From Bacteroidetes bacterium UKL13-3 (GTDB lineage Bacteria; Bacteroidota; Bacteroidia; UKL13-3), in NCBI GenBank assembly GCA_001602415.1, contig CP012155.1, forward strand, positions 62,001-126,000: DNA of 64,000 bases, written 5' to 3'. The notes under the pieces were generated by a model. It did no database searches. It was not told the origin of the DNA and was given only the letters and a program-made list of their open reading frames with translations. The position numbers and the translations under genes are program-made. This document shows positions 1 through 9,558 of the stretch, one piece after another; positions within the stretch are counted from its first letter, which is position 1; each line of letters opens with the position of its first letter.

Positions 1-120
1 CCCCGTAAAATTCGCGGTATTGAAAGCCAGGGAATGTTGCTTATGGCCGGAAATGATTTTGGTAAACTCTACAGTGTTGGTCCCGATAAAGATATTGAGC
101 CGGGAAGTGTGGTGAAATAA
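1..120 (+). CDS. metG: Methionyl-tRNA synthetase, C-terminal end (partial)
   Basis: The first 120 bases are an open frame of 39 codons plus TAA, entering from outside the window. The peptide begins PRKIRGIESQGMLLMAG and ends in EPGSVVK. This matches the end of the tRNA-binding (EMAP/OB-fold) domain appended to many bacterial methionyl-tRNA synthetases, where a G(I/V)ESxGMxLMA core and an EPGSxV ending are typical. The role would be nonspecific tRNA binding that helps aminoacylation. Other proteins carry this domain (CsaA, Trbp111), but the C-terminal position with this ending fits MetG best. Confidence 0.8.
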   Translation, partial: PRKIRGIESQGMLLMAGNDFGKLYSVGPDKDIEPGSVVK

Positions 121-207
121 TGTGTAGATGAGAGGATGTGAAAATGTGCAGATAATATAGCATCTTCGTGACTCTTCAAACTTAAGTCGTAATTCTCAAT
201 TACACTT

Positions 208-247
208 GGTCTCATAGTTCAACGGATAGAATAGATGTTTCCTAAAC
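208..247 (+). pseudogene. 5' fragment of a tRNA-Arg gene
   Basis: The first half of the tRNA-Arg(CCT) gene that follows is repeated here with a few changes (GGTCTCATAGTTCAACGGAT and onward through the anticodon arm), then stops. There is no T arm or 3' acceptor strand. This is the scar expected when an element integrates at, or recombines between, tRNA-derived att sites. Confidence 0.75.
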
Positions 248-259
248 TATCCGCAAAAT

Positions 260-334
260 GGTCTCGTAGTTCAATGGACAGAATAGATGTTTCCTAAACA
301 TTTGATAGCAGTTCGATTCTGCTCGAGACTACCA
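260..334 (+). tRNA. tRNA-Arg(CCT)
   Basis: A complete cloverleaf of 75 nt with encoded CCA. The acceptor strands GGTCTCG and CGAGACT pair, with a G-T at the end pair, followed by A and CCA. The anticodon loop TTCCTAA is closed by ATGTT/ACATT and gives anticodon CCT, which reads AGG. The T arm contains GTTCGATTC. It is followed by a hairpin terminator. Confidence 0.93.
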
Positions 335-360
335 CAAAACCAACGAGTTAGGATAAAAAA

Positions 361-387
361 AGTGAAGTCTAAAATCTTCACTTTTTT
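361..387 (+). terminator. Rho-independent terminator of the tRNA-Arg gene
   Basis: GTGAAG and CTTCAC pair around an 8-nt loop and are followed by a run of T, 27 nt after the tRNA 3' end. Confidence 0.75.
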
Positions 388-493
388 TGTTCTATCTGGT
401 CCCCAAAAACAGTTCAACTTCTTTGAACAGGACAAAAACAGGACAAAATTTAAACAATTGTATTTCAGCATGTTAAATATAAAAAATGGTATA

Positions 494-517
494 GGATAGA
501 ATAGATGTTTCCTAAAC
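494..517 (+). repeat. Third partial copy of the tRNA-Arg anticodon arm (att-like scar)
   Basis: GGATAGAATAGATGTTTCCT plus AAAC repeats the D-stem/anticodon-arm segment of the tRNA gene for 24 nt. With the copies at 208-247 and 260-334 it makes three direct repeats, as expected of att sites left by integrative elements that use the anticodon arm of a tRNA gene. Confidence 0.65.
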
Positions 518-599
518 CCCGCCCAAGTTAACATTACCCATTTCTCCCATGTTTTCAGCAGCTGCAGTTAGTATATCTCTTTGGGCTTTTAGTCAAAAC

Positions 600-1580
600 G
601 TATATCCGCAAATATACCACTCCGCAGATAGGATGCGAACAAAGGGCAGAACTTTGCAACATGAAATTAATAAACTTTATCAAACAATTTCCTGATGAGC
701 AAAGTTGCAAGGAACATTTTAGGCTTAAACGCGAGCAAGAAGGTATCAGTTGTAAAGAGTGTGGATGTACAAAACATTATTGGCTAAAAGCTAAGTATCA
801 ATGGCAGTGCAGCCGCTGAGATTTTAGAACTATACTGCGTAGCGGAACAATTATGGAGCATGCCAAATTACCTTTTCAAAAATGGTACATGGCGATGGCT
901 TTTATGAGTTTAACTAAAAAAGGAATATCTGCAACGGAACTCCAAAAGCAAATGGATCACTCACGTTATGCAAGCATATGGAACTTGATGCATAAAATAA
1001 GAGAATCAATGGGTAAACGAGATTCTTTATATACACTTACAGGAATGATAGAAATGGACGAGGGCTATTTTGAAAAAGCCACTCCTGAAGGAACAAAGTT
1101 AAAGCGAGGAAAAGGAAGCCAAAAGCAACAAAACGTAGCGGTTTTAGCAGAATCAACACCACTTGAAAATTTGGATACAGGTATTACATCGAAACATTGC
1201 AGGTACTTTAAGATGCAGGTTTTAAATAATCATAAGTCTGATGCAATCAATAGCTTGTTCATTAACAACATTGAAGATAGCAGTATTGTATTTACCGATA
1301 AAAGCACGAGTTACGTAGATATTGCTGATTATGTTGAGGTTCATGTAAGTGAAGTATCAACTGAGATTACAACCAACACTACACTTAAATGGGTGCATAT
1401 TGCAATTGCAAACGCCAAAAGAATGCTACTCGGAATTTATCACAAAATTAAAGGTCTATACCTGCAAAATTATCTCAACGAGTTTTGCTATAAACTCAAT
1501 AGAAGATACTTTGGAGATAAACTCTTTGATAGACTAACTCTTGCCGTTGCTAAAACTTACTGGTAATATAGCGGATATAC
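600..1580 (+). mobile_element. IS1595-family insertion sequence, defective
   Basis: A 981-bp element bounded by perfect 10-bp inverted repeats, GTATATCCGC at 600-609 and GCGGATATAC at 1571-1580. It holds one transposase frame with the zinc ribbon, helix-turn-helix and DDE-type catalytic order of the IS1595 (ISXO2-like) family. A stop codon inside the gene makes it non-autonomous as read. Confidence 0.85.
661..1566 (+). pseudogene. IS1595-family transposase interrupted by a stop codon
   Basis: The frame starts at 661 (MKLINFIKQFPDEQ) and encodes a zinc ribbon with two Cys pairs (CKECG and CSRC). It then meets an in-frame TGA at 817-819 just after the second pair, and continues in the same frame with SGTIMEHAKLPFQKWYMA to the end. 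The downstream part has the family's MDEGYF catalytic segment and a C-terminal Asn/Arg-rich segment. A single stop in the linker suggests recent inactivation, or a sequencing error. Confidence 0.8.
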
Positions 1581-1734
1581 ATTAAAAATAATAATTACTA
1601 ACTGAATTTTGAAATAATTCTTTTAACGTTGGTAAATGTGTGCGATAATCCCACCAAGATGGATTCTATCTGTAATCGAAAAAACGGTGTTGTATACGAG
1701 AACTGATTTTTCATATTTGCCCGATACCAGGCAT

Positions 1735-1764
1735 AAAAAAACCCGTTCACATGAACGGGTTTTT
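1735..1764 (-). terminator. Hairpin terminator downstream of hutU
   Basis: AACCCGTTC and GAACGGGTT pair perfectly around ACAT, with A and T runs on both flanks, so it could act in both directions. It begins three bases after the hutU stop codon on the minus strand. Confidence 0.8.
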
Positions 1765-1766
1765 GC

Positions 1767-3455
1767 TTAGTATCCTGCTTTGGCTGGTTTATCTTTTAAT
1801 CTTTCCTTGATATCGAGTCGATGTTTTCGCGCATTATCAATGGCAATATCGTATCCTGCATCGGCATGGCGAATTACTCCCATTGCTGGGTCGTTGTGTA
1901 ATACACGTTTTAATCTGCGTGCGGCATCTTCAGTTCCATCAGCAAGAATTACCATTCCTGCATGAATCGAATACCCCATACCTACTCCACCACCATGGTG
2001 AACAGAAACCCAACTAGCGCCTCCGGCTGTATTAATTAAGGCATTTAAAATCGGCCAATCGGCAACAGCATCACTGCCATCTTTCATTGCTTCTGTTTCG
2101 CGGTTAGGTGATGCTACTGAGCCGGTATCCAAATGGTCTCTGCCAATTACAATCGGGCCTTTTACTTTTCCGGTTCGCACTAATTCGTTAAAAGCTAATG
2201 CAGCTTTTTCACGATCTCCCTGTCCGATCCAGCAAATACGTGCCGGTAAGCCTTGGAACGCAATACGCTCGCGCGCCATATCCAACCAACGATGTAAGGA
2301 AGTGTTCTCGGGGAACAATTCTTTCATCACCTGATCAGTTACATAAATATCATTTGGATCACCACTCAAGGCTACCCAGCGGAAAGGACCTTTACCTTCG
2401 CAAAACAACGGACGAATATACGCTGGAACAAATCCGGGAAAATCGAATGCGTTCGATACACCGCGTTGGTCTTTCGCTTGTCCACGTAAGTTATTACCGT
2501 AATCAAACGTAATGGCTCCACGTTTTTGCAATTCCAGCATTAGTTTCACATGATGCGCCATTGTATCCAATGATTTTTCAATATACTTAACCGGTTCTGT
2601 TTTGCGCATTCTATCCGAAACCTCTTCTGCTATTCCTTCTGGATAATATCCGTTTAATGGGTCGTGTGCCGAAGTTTGATCTGTTAACAAATCTGGGGTG
2701 ATGTTACGATCAATTAAGCGTTGCAACAAATCAATAACATTACACAATACCCCAATTGATAAACGCCTGCCTTCAGCTTTTGCTTTTAAGGCCATATCAA
2801 TTGCCTGATCAATATCGCGGCTCATCACATCAAGGTAACGGGTTTCAATGCGTTTTTTTATGCGCCATTCTACCATTTCGGCAGCCAAACACACACCATC
2901 ACACATGGTAATGGCTAAGGGCTGAGCTCCTCCCATTCCACCTAATCCTGCGGTAACAGATAATGTTCCTTTTAATGTTCCACCAAAATGCTGGCGGGCT
3001 GCTTCGGCAAAGGTTTCATACGTTCCTTGCACAATTCCTTGAGATCCAATATAAATCCAACTTCCGGCCGTCATCTGACCATACATCATCAATCCTTTTT
3101 TATCTAGCTCGTGGAAGGTTTCCCAATTAGCCCATTTCGGCACTAGCATAGAGTTGGAAATAATTACACGCGGAGCATCTTTATGCGTAGGTAAAATGCC
3201 AACAGGTTTACCACTTTGAATCAACAATGTTTCGTCTTCTTCCAAATCCTGCAAGGCTTTTACAATCAGTTCAAAACTTTCCCAGTTGCGGGCAGCTTTT
3301 CCAATACCTCCATATACCACTAAGTCCTCAGGTTTTTCAGCCACATCGGGATCAAGGTTGTTGAATAACATGCGTAAAGCAGCTTCTTGTACCCATCCTT
3401 TGCAACTAAGTGTATTGCCTGTTGCAGCGTGTAAATCTTTTCTGTTCGTTACCAT
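1767..3455 (-). CDS. hutU: Urocanate hydratase
   Basis: Urocanase converts urocanate to 4-imidazolone-5-propanoate in histidine breakdown, in the cytoplasm, with tightly bound NAD+. The protein starts [14 protein letters not shown] and is 562 aa, the family's usual length. The frame is open for 73 codons upstream, but that stretch is AT-rich and unlike the family, so the start at 3455 is preferred. Visible family signatures are [16 protein letters not shown], the glycine-rich [14 protein letters not shown] near residue 170 (NAD-binding) and [19 protein letters not shown] with the conserved Cys in the C-terminal third. No other hut gene lies next to it. The upstream region carries the operator cluster of the divergent Fic gene. 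Confidence 0.95.
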   Translation of the reverse strand: MVTNRKDLHAATGNTLSCKGWVQEAALRMLFNNLDPDVAEKPEDLVVYGGIGKAARNWESFELIVKALQDLEEDETLLIQSGKPVGILPTHKDAPRVIISNSMLVPKWANWETFHELDKKGLMMYGQMTAGSWIYIGSQGIVQGTYETFAEAARQHFGGTLKGTLSVTAGLGGMGGAQPLAITMCDGVCLAAEMVEWRIKKRIETRYLDVMSRDIDQAIDMALKAKAEGRRLSIGVLCNVIDLLQRLIDRNITPDLLTDQTSAHDPLNGYYPEGIAEEVSDRMRKTEPVKYIEKSLDTMAHHVKLMLELQKRGAITFDYGNNLRGQAKDQRGVSNAFDFPGFVPAYIRPLFCEGKGPFRWVALSGDPNDIYVTDQVMKELFPENTSLHRWLDMARERIAFQGLPARICWIGQGDREKAALAFNELVRTGKVKGPIVIGRDHLDTGSVASPNRETEAMKDGSDAVADWPILNALINTAGGASWVSVHHGGGVGMGYSIHAGMVILADGTEDAARRLKRVLHNDPAMGVIRHADAGYDIAIDNARKHRLDIKERLKDKPAKAGY

Positions 3456-3538
3456 ATTTAATACTAAAGAATTTTGAGCAAAAATAGTTTTAAAAATGCT
3501 CCTTTCCACACGGTGCAGTTTTTTGAACACATTTTCGT

Positions 3539-3690
3539 TATATGTCCAATTATTTAAATTAATTGGACATATAACTGTTTTGTGTTCAATTATTGGACAC
3601 GTTTTTGGTATATGTTTATTTTTATAAAAAAAATGAACATATAAGATTGATTCGTTCAAAAATTGAACATACATTTGCTATATGTCCAAT
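3539..3690. promoter_or_regulatory. Cluster of palindromic operators between hutU and the Fic gene
   Basis: Five related sites lie in 150 bp: a palindrome at 3539-3573 with arms TATATGTCCAATT, GTGTTCAATTATTGGACAC at 3582-3600, a palindrome at 3609-3643 with TATATGTTTAT and ATGAACATATA arms, GTTCAAAAATTGAAC at 3654-3668, and a half site TATATGTCCAAT at 3679-3690. The last ends 13 bp before the Fic ATG. The common half site is TGTYCAAT. The repeated spacing and symmetry point to cooperative repressor binding controlling one or both divergent genes. The winged-helix segment of the Fic protein is a natural candidate for the binder, but that is inference. Confidence 0.7.
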
Positions 3691-3703
3691 AAATAGCTAA
3701 AAA

Positions 3704-4831
3704 ATGAACACAACTAAAAAAGTGATATACGACAGAAATAAACCCTTCAACGAATTGCCGTTGTTGCCACCCAATGATAAAATATTGGATGGAGAGGTAT
3801 TGTTGAAGTGGGGATATGCTAGCAGGGCACTGGCTGAGCTGAATAGGAACGTACTACGTTTGCCAAATCCATTGATGCTAATAAACACCTTGGCACTGCA
3901 AGAAGCACGAAGTTCTACTGAAATTGAAAATATTTTTACCACCGAAGATGATTTGTATAAAGCCATTTCGGAAACAGTAAAGGAAGAACAAGCAAAAGGA
4001 AGTGTAAAAGAAGTATTGCGCTACCGCGAATCGCTTTGGGCTGGGTATAAAACGATTCAAAAAACAGGGAAGGTTGATGAGAAAGCCATTATACAAGTGT
4101 TTAAGCAAATCAAAAACCTTTCGCAAACGTATCGTTCTGCCCAATCAATGGTGGTTATTAAAAGGGGAAATTCAGAACTTAGACCTGGCGAAATTATATA
4201 CACTCCACCTAGAGGAAAGGGTGTGGTTGAGGCCAAAATGAAAAACCTAATTGCTTTTTTGAATGATGCCAAGAAATATCCAACGGATCCATTACTAAAG
4301 ATGGCAATTGCACACTACCAGTTTGAAGCTATTCATCCTTTTATTGATGGGAATGGTCGTACGGGTAGGGTACTTAATTTACTGTATTTGGTTAATCAGC
4401 AACTGTTGGCGCAACCTGTATTGTATTTGAGTAAGTATATCATTGAACACAAAGACGATTACTATCATTTATTAGCGGGAGTTACGCAGCGGCAAGCATG
4501 GAAGCCTTGGCTTTTATATATGATGGATGCAGTAGAGCAAAGTGCCACACACAGTAACCGTATAATTGACGAAATATTAGCACAAATGGATGCTACATTG
4601 GCTCACGGTAAAAAGCACCTCAACATATATAGCAAAGAATTAAATGAATTGTTGTTTTCGCAGCCTTACATAAAAGCAAAATCGGTTGGTGAGGTATTGA
4701 ATAAAAGCAGCCGAACTACCATTACTAAATACATGGGTGATTTGGTGAAACATGGTATTCTAACCCCCAAGGCAGACGGGAAAGAAATGTTTTACGTAAA
4801 CCAAGATTTGGTGAGGATATTAAACGGTTAG
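3704..4831 (+). CDS. Fic-domain protein with N-terminal inhibitory helix and C-terminal winged helix
   Basis: Fic proteins transfer AMP, or other phospho-moieties, from nucleotides to hydroxyl side chains of target proteins. The 375-aa product has the Fic active-site loop HPFIDGNGRTGR near residues 209-220. An N-terminal segment SSTEIENIF near residue 70 fits the (S/T)xxxE inhibitory motif of class II Fic proteins, whose Glu blocks the ATP gamma-phosphate site. The last ~90 residues look like a winged helix (KSVGEVLNKSSRTTITKYMG), as in the common Fic/DUF4172-type regulators. The operator cluster directly upstream suggests autoregulation. It is transcribed divergently from hutU and followed at once by a convergent broken gene. 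Confidence 0.9.
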   Translation: MNTTKKVIYDRNKPFNELPLLPPNDKILDGEVLLKWGYASRALAELNRNVLRLPNPLMLINTLALQEARSSTEIENIFTTEDDLYKAISETVKEEQAKGSVKEVLRYRESLWAGYKTIQKTGKVDEKAIIQVFKQIKNLSQTYRSAQSMVVIKRGNSELRPGEIIYTPPRGKGVVEAKMKNLIAFLNDAKKYPTDPLLKMAIAHYQFEAIHPFIDGNGRTGRVLNLLYLVNQQLLAQPVLYLSKYIIEHKDDYYHLLAGVTQRQAWKPWLLYMMDAVEQSATHSNRIIDEILAQMDATLAHGKKHLNIYSKELNELLFSQPYIKAKSVGEVLNKSSRTTITKYMGDLVKHGILTPKADGKEMFYVNQDLVRILNG

Positions 4832-4833
4832 TA

Positions 4834-5658
4834 TTAATCGCACTTACCGTCAGGCGTGCAAACAGCTCCTTCTACCTTTTCGTTTTGGGGAAGTTCACTC
4901 CATGCTTTTTGCAGGGCACCTAAAAATGTTTCAGGTTGTTGGGCACCCGATACTGCATATTTATTATTGAGCACAAAAAAGGGAACTCCACTCACGCCAA
5001 TTTGTTGCGATTCGTATATGTCCTGACGCACATCATTCGCATAAGCATCACTAGCTAATACTTGTTGTACTTCGGTTGAATCTAACCCAATAGAAACTGC
5101 AAGTGCTCTTAATGTTTGATGATCTGCTGTGTTTTTTCCATCTACGAAATAGGCTTTAAACAACTGCTCTTCTATTGCGTCATCTTTGCCTTTACTTTTA
5201 GCATAATGTTATAAACGGTGTGCATCAAACGAGTTAGACACAACTGCTTTGTCAAAATCATAATTCAGGCCAACTTCTTTTGCCATCGCTACCACGTTTG
5301 CCGTAACTTGTTTGGTATATTCCATTGTCCAACCTTTGCTTTGAGCCAAATGCTCCAGTGTGTTTTGAGTTGTGTCGGTAACCATATTGGGTTGGATCTG
5401 AAAACTTTTCCAAACTACCTCTACTTGATTTTTATGCTCAAATTGTGCAAGCGCTGCTTCAAATTTTCGTTTGCCGATGTAACAAAAAGGACACATCACA
5501 TCACTCCATATTTCTACTTTCATTACTTTTTTGGTTTTGGTTGGTGTTATCGTTATCAGAGGTTTTGGTTGCGCCAAGGCCTCTGTGTATGAGTACAAAA
5601 ATACACTTAGAATAACAACAGAGACGCGGAAGGTTTTAGTGATTTTGGTCAACATCAT
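4834..5658 (-). pseudogene. DsbA-family (FrnE-like) thiol oxidoreductase broken by a stop codon
   Basis: The frame starting at 5658 encodes a signal-peptide-like N terminus (MMLTKITKTFRVSVVILSVF), then MKVEIWSDVMCPFCYIGKRK with a CPFC redox motif typical of DsbA/FrnE proteins. At 5209-5211 an in-frame TAA follows DAHRL. The same frame continues with HYAKSKGKDDAIEEQLFKAYF and the cis-Pro region SGVPFFVLN to the end at 4834. Sequence on both sides is family-like, so one base change inactivated the gene (or is an error). If read through it would be a periplasmic thioredoxin-fold protein. It faces the Fic gene tail to tail. Confidence 0.85.
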
Positions 5659-5709
5659 TATTTGATGAGTACACAAAAGAACAAAAAGTTTGAAGAAATT
5701 TAGATATTT

Positions 5710-6111
5710 GTGCCGCAGTTGAAAACAATCAACCAACATATAGTCATTTTTCTCATTGCTTTGTTTGCGGTAACAATGTTGCCTTACAATGTTTTGCATC
5801 ATCATGCCGAAGATGAGCATGTTGCTGCGATGATTCACCATGAAAAGCATCCTGCACACCATTGCGAGTTAGATGATATGGCTTGTAAGATTGATTTGAC
5901 CACTGATTGCGGCCATGCCACACATATATCCAAGACGCATCCCAAATGTTTTTCGTGCGATTTTCATTTTGTAAAACTATATGAAGCGTCTGCCGAAACT
6001 CTTCTTGGTGGACAGGCATCAACCCTTTTTTCTTTCAAACAACCTCAGATCATTGCGCTTCATGGTGCGTCCTTATTTGTTGGAAATAAAGGTCCTCCTC
6101 AAGGAGTTTAA
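5710..6111 (+). CDS. Histidine-rich secreted or membrane-anchored protein of unknown function
   Basis: A 133-aa product from a GTG start. One hydrophobic segment (residues ~9-25) is followed by a His/Cys-rich stretch containing HHHAEDEH, HHEKHPAHHCELDD and further Cys and His, suggesting metal binding outside the cytoplasm. The next gene is a TonB-dependent receptor 60 bp downstream, then a His-containing lipoprotein, so the three probably serve uptake of one metal, perhaps zinc. I do not recognise a named family. Confidence 0.65.
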   Translation: MPQLKTINQHIVIFLIALFAVTMLPYNVLHHHAEDEHVAAMIHHEKHPAHHCELDDMACKIDLTTDCGHATHISKTHPKCFSCDFHFVKLYEASAETLLGGQASTLFSFKQPQIIALHGASLFVGNKGPPQGV

Positions 6112-6171
6112 TCTAACAATGTTCAAGTCTTCTGGATATTCATTTCATTTTTCATTCAATATACAACAACT

Positions 6172-8508
6172 GTGCATTTCAAACTTTTGATTGCGTGGTG
6201 TTTGGTAACGTTTGTAGCATCGGCTCAAACGGGTAAGTCGTTGTATCAATTAACGGTTACGGTAAAAGATAGTATTACCGGTAAACCATTAGAAGATGCA
6301 GTTGTAGGCCTTACCAAACATAAACACGTTCACATAACATCCCTTAATGGAACAACTGTTTTTGATACACTCAAATCAGGACATTATCATGTTGTAACTT
6401 CATTTATTGGATATCAAACAAATGAGTTAACAATCGATTTATCTGCTGAAAAGTCGATTGTTGTATTGCTGTGTCCGCTATCATATCATTTGCATGAAGC
6501 AGTAATTGAACAATCTGCATTGCAGGATGCAAAAACCTATTCGATACAAGCAGGATCAGTGATGAGTGCAATACAAATTGAAAAGCAACGGGGACAAAAT
6601 TTAGGCGATTTGCTTAAAAATGTAAACGGAATAACCACTTTAAATACAGGACCTGGAATTGCCAAACCTGTTTTGAGGGGGTTACATAGCAATCGATTGG
6701 TGTTACTCAATAATGGTGTTAAACAAGAAGGACAACAATGGGGCAGTGAACATGCTCCCGAAATCGATCCGTTCACAGTAAACAGGGTTGAAGTAATCAA
6801 AGGAGCAGCATCGGTTGAATATGGTCCCGAAGCCATAGGTGGAGCTATTCGTTTGTCTCCACGTGAGTACCGCAAAACAAATGGTGTAAACGGTGAAGTA
6901 GGGTTACAAGGATTCTCAAACAACCGTCAGGGTTCGGTTTCGGGATTGTTGGAAGGAACACATCTTAAACAACAGCAGTTCAGTTGGCGGGTGCAAGGAA
7001 CGTTGCGCAAAGCGGGTGATGCAAGGTCTCCGGATTATGTTCTGTCCAACACGGCCCTTAATGAGCAAAATGGATCAGCAGCATTGGCATACCGATTCAA
7101 GCGGTTGCAAGTGGAGGTATTGAGCAGTGTATTTAACAGTAAGATTGGTATTTTACGTGCGGCTCATATCGGAAGCTCCACGGATTTATACCGGGCTATA
7201 GATAGTGACCAGCCGCTTATCATTAAACCGTTTACCTTCACCATAGTTAAACCTTACCAACAGGTGTGGCATGAAACACAAAGTATAAAACTGAGTTATG
7301 CATTGAAAACAGCCGGCAAAATATGGGTACAGGCAAGTCGTCAGTTGAACGCTCGGCAGGAGTATGATTTAGGTGTTTCTTGGAATCCGCAATCGCTTAC
7401 CCAAATAAAACCGGCTTACGATTTAACACTTACAACCTATACCTACGATGGTGTATTTGAACACGCAAAATGGAAAAACATAACAGGCAAAATTGGTATA
7501 AGTGTAATGGATCAATCCAATTATACGGATGGTGTTCAGAAACCCTTGATTCCAAATTTTATTGCTTATACATATGGATTTTTTGCCATCGAAAAATGGA
7601 GCAAGGGCCGATGGACTGCGGAGTTGGGAACCCGTTTCGACAAACGAGATCAAACCATATATTATCGCAAAACCAATACTGAGATTGCACAACAATTTAA
7701 AACATTTCAACGTGCTACTTTTATTGTTGGTGCCGGATATGCTGTTACGAAGAACTTACAACTAAACAGTTCAATTGCCTCAGCCTGGCGACCTCCAGCT
7801 ATCAATGAATTGTACAGCAACGGACTTCACAACGGAACCGCAACATACGAAAGAGGGGATAGTAATTTAATACCGGAGCAAAGCCTGAATCTAGATGTAA
7901 ATGCCAAGTTTCACAACGAAAAGTGGATAGTAGAAATAAGCGCTTACCGCAATCAGATTGAACAATTCATATACCAGTTGCCAGTTCAGCCTCCAACTAT
8001 CACCTTACGTGGAACCTTTCCAACGTTTCAGTTTACCCAAAGCAATGTGGTAATGTGGGGAACAGAGCTGAACGCATCCCGATCATTACATCCTCATTTG
8101 ATGGCAACAGCTGCTGTTAGTTATTTGCATGCGCAAGATGTGATTAGAGATCAACCACTTATTTACATGCCCGCAAATAGAGGTCGTTTGGGTTTACAAT
8201 ATCAGCATGCACAGGTTTGGAAACTGGAACAATTTTTTGCTGAACTTAACTGGAACTATGTTTCCCGCCAATCGCGTTATCCTGTTGGTATTGATTACAA
8301 AAATCCACCTGCTGCTTACCACTTACTAGATGTAAATATTGGATGCGAAATTCCTGTTCAACAACAACATGTCATGGTGTCGGTGAGTGTTAAAAATGTA
8401 TTAGATGTTTCCTACCGCGACTACCTGAATCGTTTCAGGTATTTTACAGATGAGCCCGGGCGAAACATAATTGTCAGGCTTACTATTCCATTCTCAATCA
8501 TTCATTAA
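6172..8508 (+). CDS. TonB-dependent outer-membrane receptor (probable metal or metal-complex uptake)
   Basis: A 778-aa protein from a GTG start with a signal peptide ending near VASAQ. It has an N-terminal carboxypeptidase-regulatory-like domain (GKPLEDAVVGL), a plug domain (KPVLRGLHSNRLVLLNNGVK; VEVIKGAASVEYGPEAIGGA) and a C-terminal beta-barrel ending in an aromatic-rich strand. Substrate specificity cannot be read directly. The flanking His-rich protein and lipoprotein resemble sets around ZnuD-like zinc receptors, so zinc is the best guess. It is probably cotranscribed with both neighbours. Confidence 0.88.
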   Translation: MHFKLLIAWCLVTFVASAQTGKSLYQLTVTVKDSITGKPLEDAVVGLTKHKHVHITSLNGTTVFDTLKSGHYHVVTSFIGYQTNELTIDLSAEKSIVVLLCPLSYHLHEAVIEQSALQDAKTYSIQAGSVMSAIQIEKQRGQNLGDLLKNVNGITTLNTGPGIAKPVLRGLHSNRLVLLNNGVKQEGQQWGSEHAPEIDPFTVNRVEVIKGAASVEYGPEAIGGAIRLSPREYRKTNGVNGEVGLQGFSNNRQGSVSGLLEGTHLKQQQFSWRVQGTLRKAGDARSPDYVLSNTALNEQNGSAALAYRFKRLQVEVLSSVFNSKIGILRAAHIGSSTDLYRAIDSDQPLIIKPFTFTIVKPYQQVWHETQSIKLSYALKTAGKIWVQASRQLNARQEYDLGVSWNPQSLTQIKPAYDLTLTTYTYDGVFEHAKWKNITGKIGISVMDQSNYTDGVQKPLIPNFIAYTYGFFAIEKWSKGRWTAELGTRFDKRDQTIYYRKTNTEIAQQFKTFQRATFIVGAGYAVTKNLQLNSSIASAWRPPAINELYSNGLHNGTATYERGDSNLIPEQSLNLDVNAKFHNEKWIVEISAYRNQIEQFIYQLPVQPPTITLRGTFPTFQFTQSNVVMWGTELNASRSLHPHLMATAAVSYLHAQDVIRDQPLIYMPANRGRLGLQYQHAQVWKLEQFFAELNWNYVSRQSRYPVGIDYKNPPAAYHLLDVNIGCEIPVQQQHVMVSVSVKNVLDVSYRDYLNRFRYFTDEPGRNIIVRLTIPFSIIH

Positions 8509-8533
8509 TTTAAAAATATTAACTTAAAATATC

Positions 8534-9133
8534 ATGAAAAATAGCATCACAACGAGTCTTATACTCTCTCTTATTAGCTTAACATTCCTTAATTCTTGTA
8601 AAAAATCCGATGATGCAAGTCATCCACACGATCATGCTTCACAAGAACAAATAACAACGCTTATTTTGCGCGGAGTTAATAAAGCTAATCCAACTAACAG
8701 TAAGTATGTTGTTTTTGCTAAATGGGAAGATTTAGATGGCGAGGGAGGCAATGCTCCCTTAATCGATTCTTTAATACTCGATACTGGTATTTCTTATTCA
8801 ATGGATATATTGTTGCTCGATAAAACAAAAACACCTTACGATACTGTTTCAAATGAAATAATTGAGCGTGGCGATATTCATCAGTTCTTTTATACTCCTT
8901 CGCCTACATTGTTGGATAAACTAATTATTGAACGTTTGGATAAAGACAACAAAAATCCAGCCCTTCCTATCGGCATTCAAACGCAATGGAATGTACTTGC
9001 CAAACCATCCTATACTCTTCCTGTTTCTGGAACTGTTAATATTGTGCTAAGTCATTATCATAGTACTCCCAAAACAGCAATTCGCTCTCCCGAAAGTGAT
9101 ATCGATATCTCTTTTCCTGTAAAGCTAAAATAA
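8534..9133 (+). CDS. Lipoprotein accompanying a TonB receptor
   Basis: A 199-aa lipoprotein with signal peptide and lipobox-like LNSC, then a HPHDHASQEQ stretch. The body has a WEDLDGEGGNAP segment and an ERGDIHQFFYTPSP segment. These are typical of a small Bacteroidota family found next to TonB receptors and sometimes annotated as a periplasmic-binding-fold relative. It starts 25 bp after the receptor stop and is followed by a strong terminator, so it closes the operon. A metal-handling role is inference from the His cluster and neighbours. Confidence 0.7.
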   Translation: MKNSITTSLILSLISLTFLNSCKKSDDASHPHDHASQEQITTLILRGVNKANPTNSKYVVFAKWEDLDGEGGNAPLIDSLILDTGISYSMDILLLDKTKTPYDTVSNEIIERGDIHQFFYTPSPTLLDKLIIERLDKDNKNPALPIGIQTQWNVLAKPSYTLPVSGTVNIVLSHYHSTPKTAIRSPESDIDISFPVKLK

Positions 9134-9202
9134 TGTAATTGTGAGAGGCTACAGAGAATATTTGAGGCCACTGAAAAAGTCATTTGATTAACAAATGTTA
9201 GT

Positions 9203-9243
9203 AAAAGGGGTAAAAAACAGCAATGTTTTTTGCCCCTTTTTTT
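9203..9243 (+). terminator. Rho-independent terminator after the metal-uptake operon
   Basis: A long hairpin, AAAGGGG-T-AAAAAACA paired with TGTTTTTT-G-CCCCTTT around GCAA, followed by T residues. Confidence 0.85.
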
Positions 9244-9558
9244 GTTTCTTTATTAAGAAATTTAACGGCAGCCAAATGTTATTACAACAGCCACACTCAT
9301 CCGAACTTTTTTGAGAATCAATTAAAACTTCTTTGTAAACCTTTGTTAATATTAGATTCGATGTAAAAATCGAAAGAAATAAAGTCCTAAAAAACGATCA
9401 AAACAGTATATGATTACCATTAAAGTTAAAGACGATTTGTTTTATTCTAGCGCTTTTGGCTTTGGGTTGTATGCGGAGTATTACATAATCAAGCGTTAGA
9501 TAATAGCATAAGCAGATACGTATTTTCTCTACAAAATTAGAGAAGGCTGTTTTACCTT
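9244..9558. other. Gene-free stretch before an IS1595 remnant
   Basis: About 315 AT-rich bases with no convincing coding frame beyond a 29-codon ORF at 9411. It probably includes the eroded left part of the IS1595-type element that follows. I could not identify a terminal repeat. Confidence 0.4.

Noticed and set aside
271-534. Open frames on both strands over the tRNA-Arg gene and its terminator
   Set aside because: They run through the tRNA cloverleaf and the terminator hairpin; composition is not protein-like.
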